Assembly: GCA_001939145.1 (NCBI GenBank)
Contig: LSRX01000176.1
Location: forward strand, 560,359 to 624,358
DNA: 64,000 nt
DNA from: Symbiodinium microadriaticum
Lineage: Eukaryota > Sar > Dinophyceae > Suessiales > Symbiodiniaceae
Direction: 5' to 3'
The notes beneath the pieces were generated by a model. It saw only the letters and a list, made by a program, of their open reading frames with translations, was not told where the DNA came from and did not search any database. The position numbers and the translations under genes are program-made. Of the stretch, positions 63,846 to 64,000 are shown piece by piece; the first letter of the stretch is position 1; the number at the start of each line of letters is the position of its first letter.

Positions 63846-64000
63846 AAAGACTTAGAGAGAGACTTCAATGTCCCTTCACTTGGGGTTCTTGTTCCAACGA
63901 TCACGGGGCTCACTTGGAGTACTAGGGTTTAGGGTTTACGGTTTAGGCCTGTCAGGATTGTAGTGGGGTTTGGGGTTTGCAGTTTGGGCAGTTAGGGATA

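Larger units (their letters stand above)
62160..64000. other. Mosaic interval, no gene called
   Basis: Unique pieces with telomere-like motifs and two foldbacks. A short minus-strand frame at 62533-62772 has no further support. Confidence 0.5.

Overview
This window looks like nuclear DNA of an alveolate protist, most likely a dinoflagellate. Four things point there. The heptamer TTTAGGG/CCCTAAA is scattered through almost the whole window; it is the telomere repeat of dinoflagellates, of apicomplexans such as coccidia, and of plants. Simple repeats (CATA, TATG, GATA, TA, CAA, CTG, CAC) are abundant. Coding signal comes as short exon-like islands with GT-AG borders. Three imperfect matches to the dinoflagellate spliced leader lie at 5.3 and 8.0-8.2 kb. 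A coccidian such as Eimeria, which also carries dispersed telomere-like heptamers, is the main alternative. There is no bacterial operon structure, and I saw no rRNA or tRNA.

Layout. 1-4.6 kb: microsatellites, a TTTCCGAATTATCC minisatellite (1.86-2.46 kb), a 42-bp satellite (2.78-3.79 kb) and a pyrimidine-rich tract. 4.6-9.3 kb: the only long stretch poor in telomere-like motifs. It holds decayed coding-like sequence, two internal duplications, the spliced-leader-like relics and one fair small gene model (8503-9229, three exons). 9.5-11.7 kb: CATA/TGCA/TA microsatellites around a 238-base N gap. 11.7-64 kb: a mosaic of degenerate telomere-like tracts whose strand flips repeatedly, exon-like islands, trinucleotide repeats and many short foldback (hairpin) elements.

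The most striking content is the foldback complement. I found about 35 elements, mostly 75-130 bp, in at least ten sequence families. One superfamily (A/B, nine copies) shares a core, is flanked by TA on both sides, and shows covariation: arms differ between copies, but left and right arms usually stay complementary within a copy. Another family (D) is flanked by 4-bp direct repeats, and one copy sits inside a member of family E. This fits MITEs, with TA targets as in Tc1/mariner-derived Stowaway elements; introner-like elements, known from some dinoflagellates, are an alternative. At least one copy (61.46 kb) lies between exon-like segments of a probable minus-strand gene.

Genes are fragmentary. 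The best islands are 8503-9229 (+), 28.1-28.9 kb (+), 36.86 kb (+), 40.3-41.0 kb (+), 55.1-57.9 kb (-) and 60.7-62.2 kb (-). None could be tied firmly to a known family; the 56.1-56.5 kb island weakly resembles an SGNH-hydrolase core. Most very long open frames here are translations of satellite or microsatellite DNA and are not listed as genes. A single-N join at 26281, with duplicated flanks and an AT-rich foreign-looking patch, looks like an assembly artefact.
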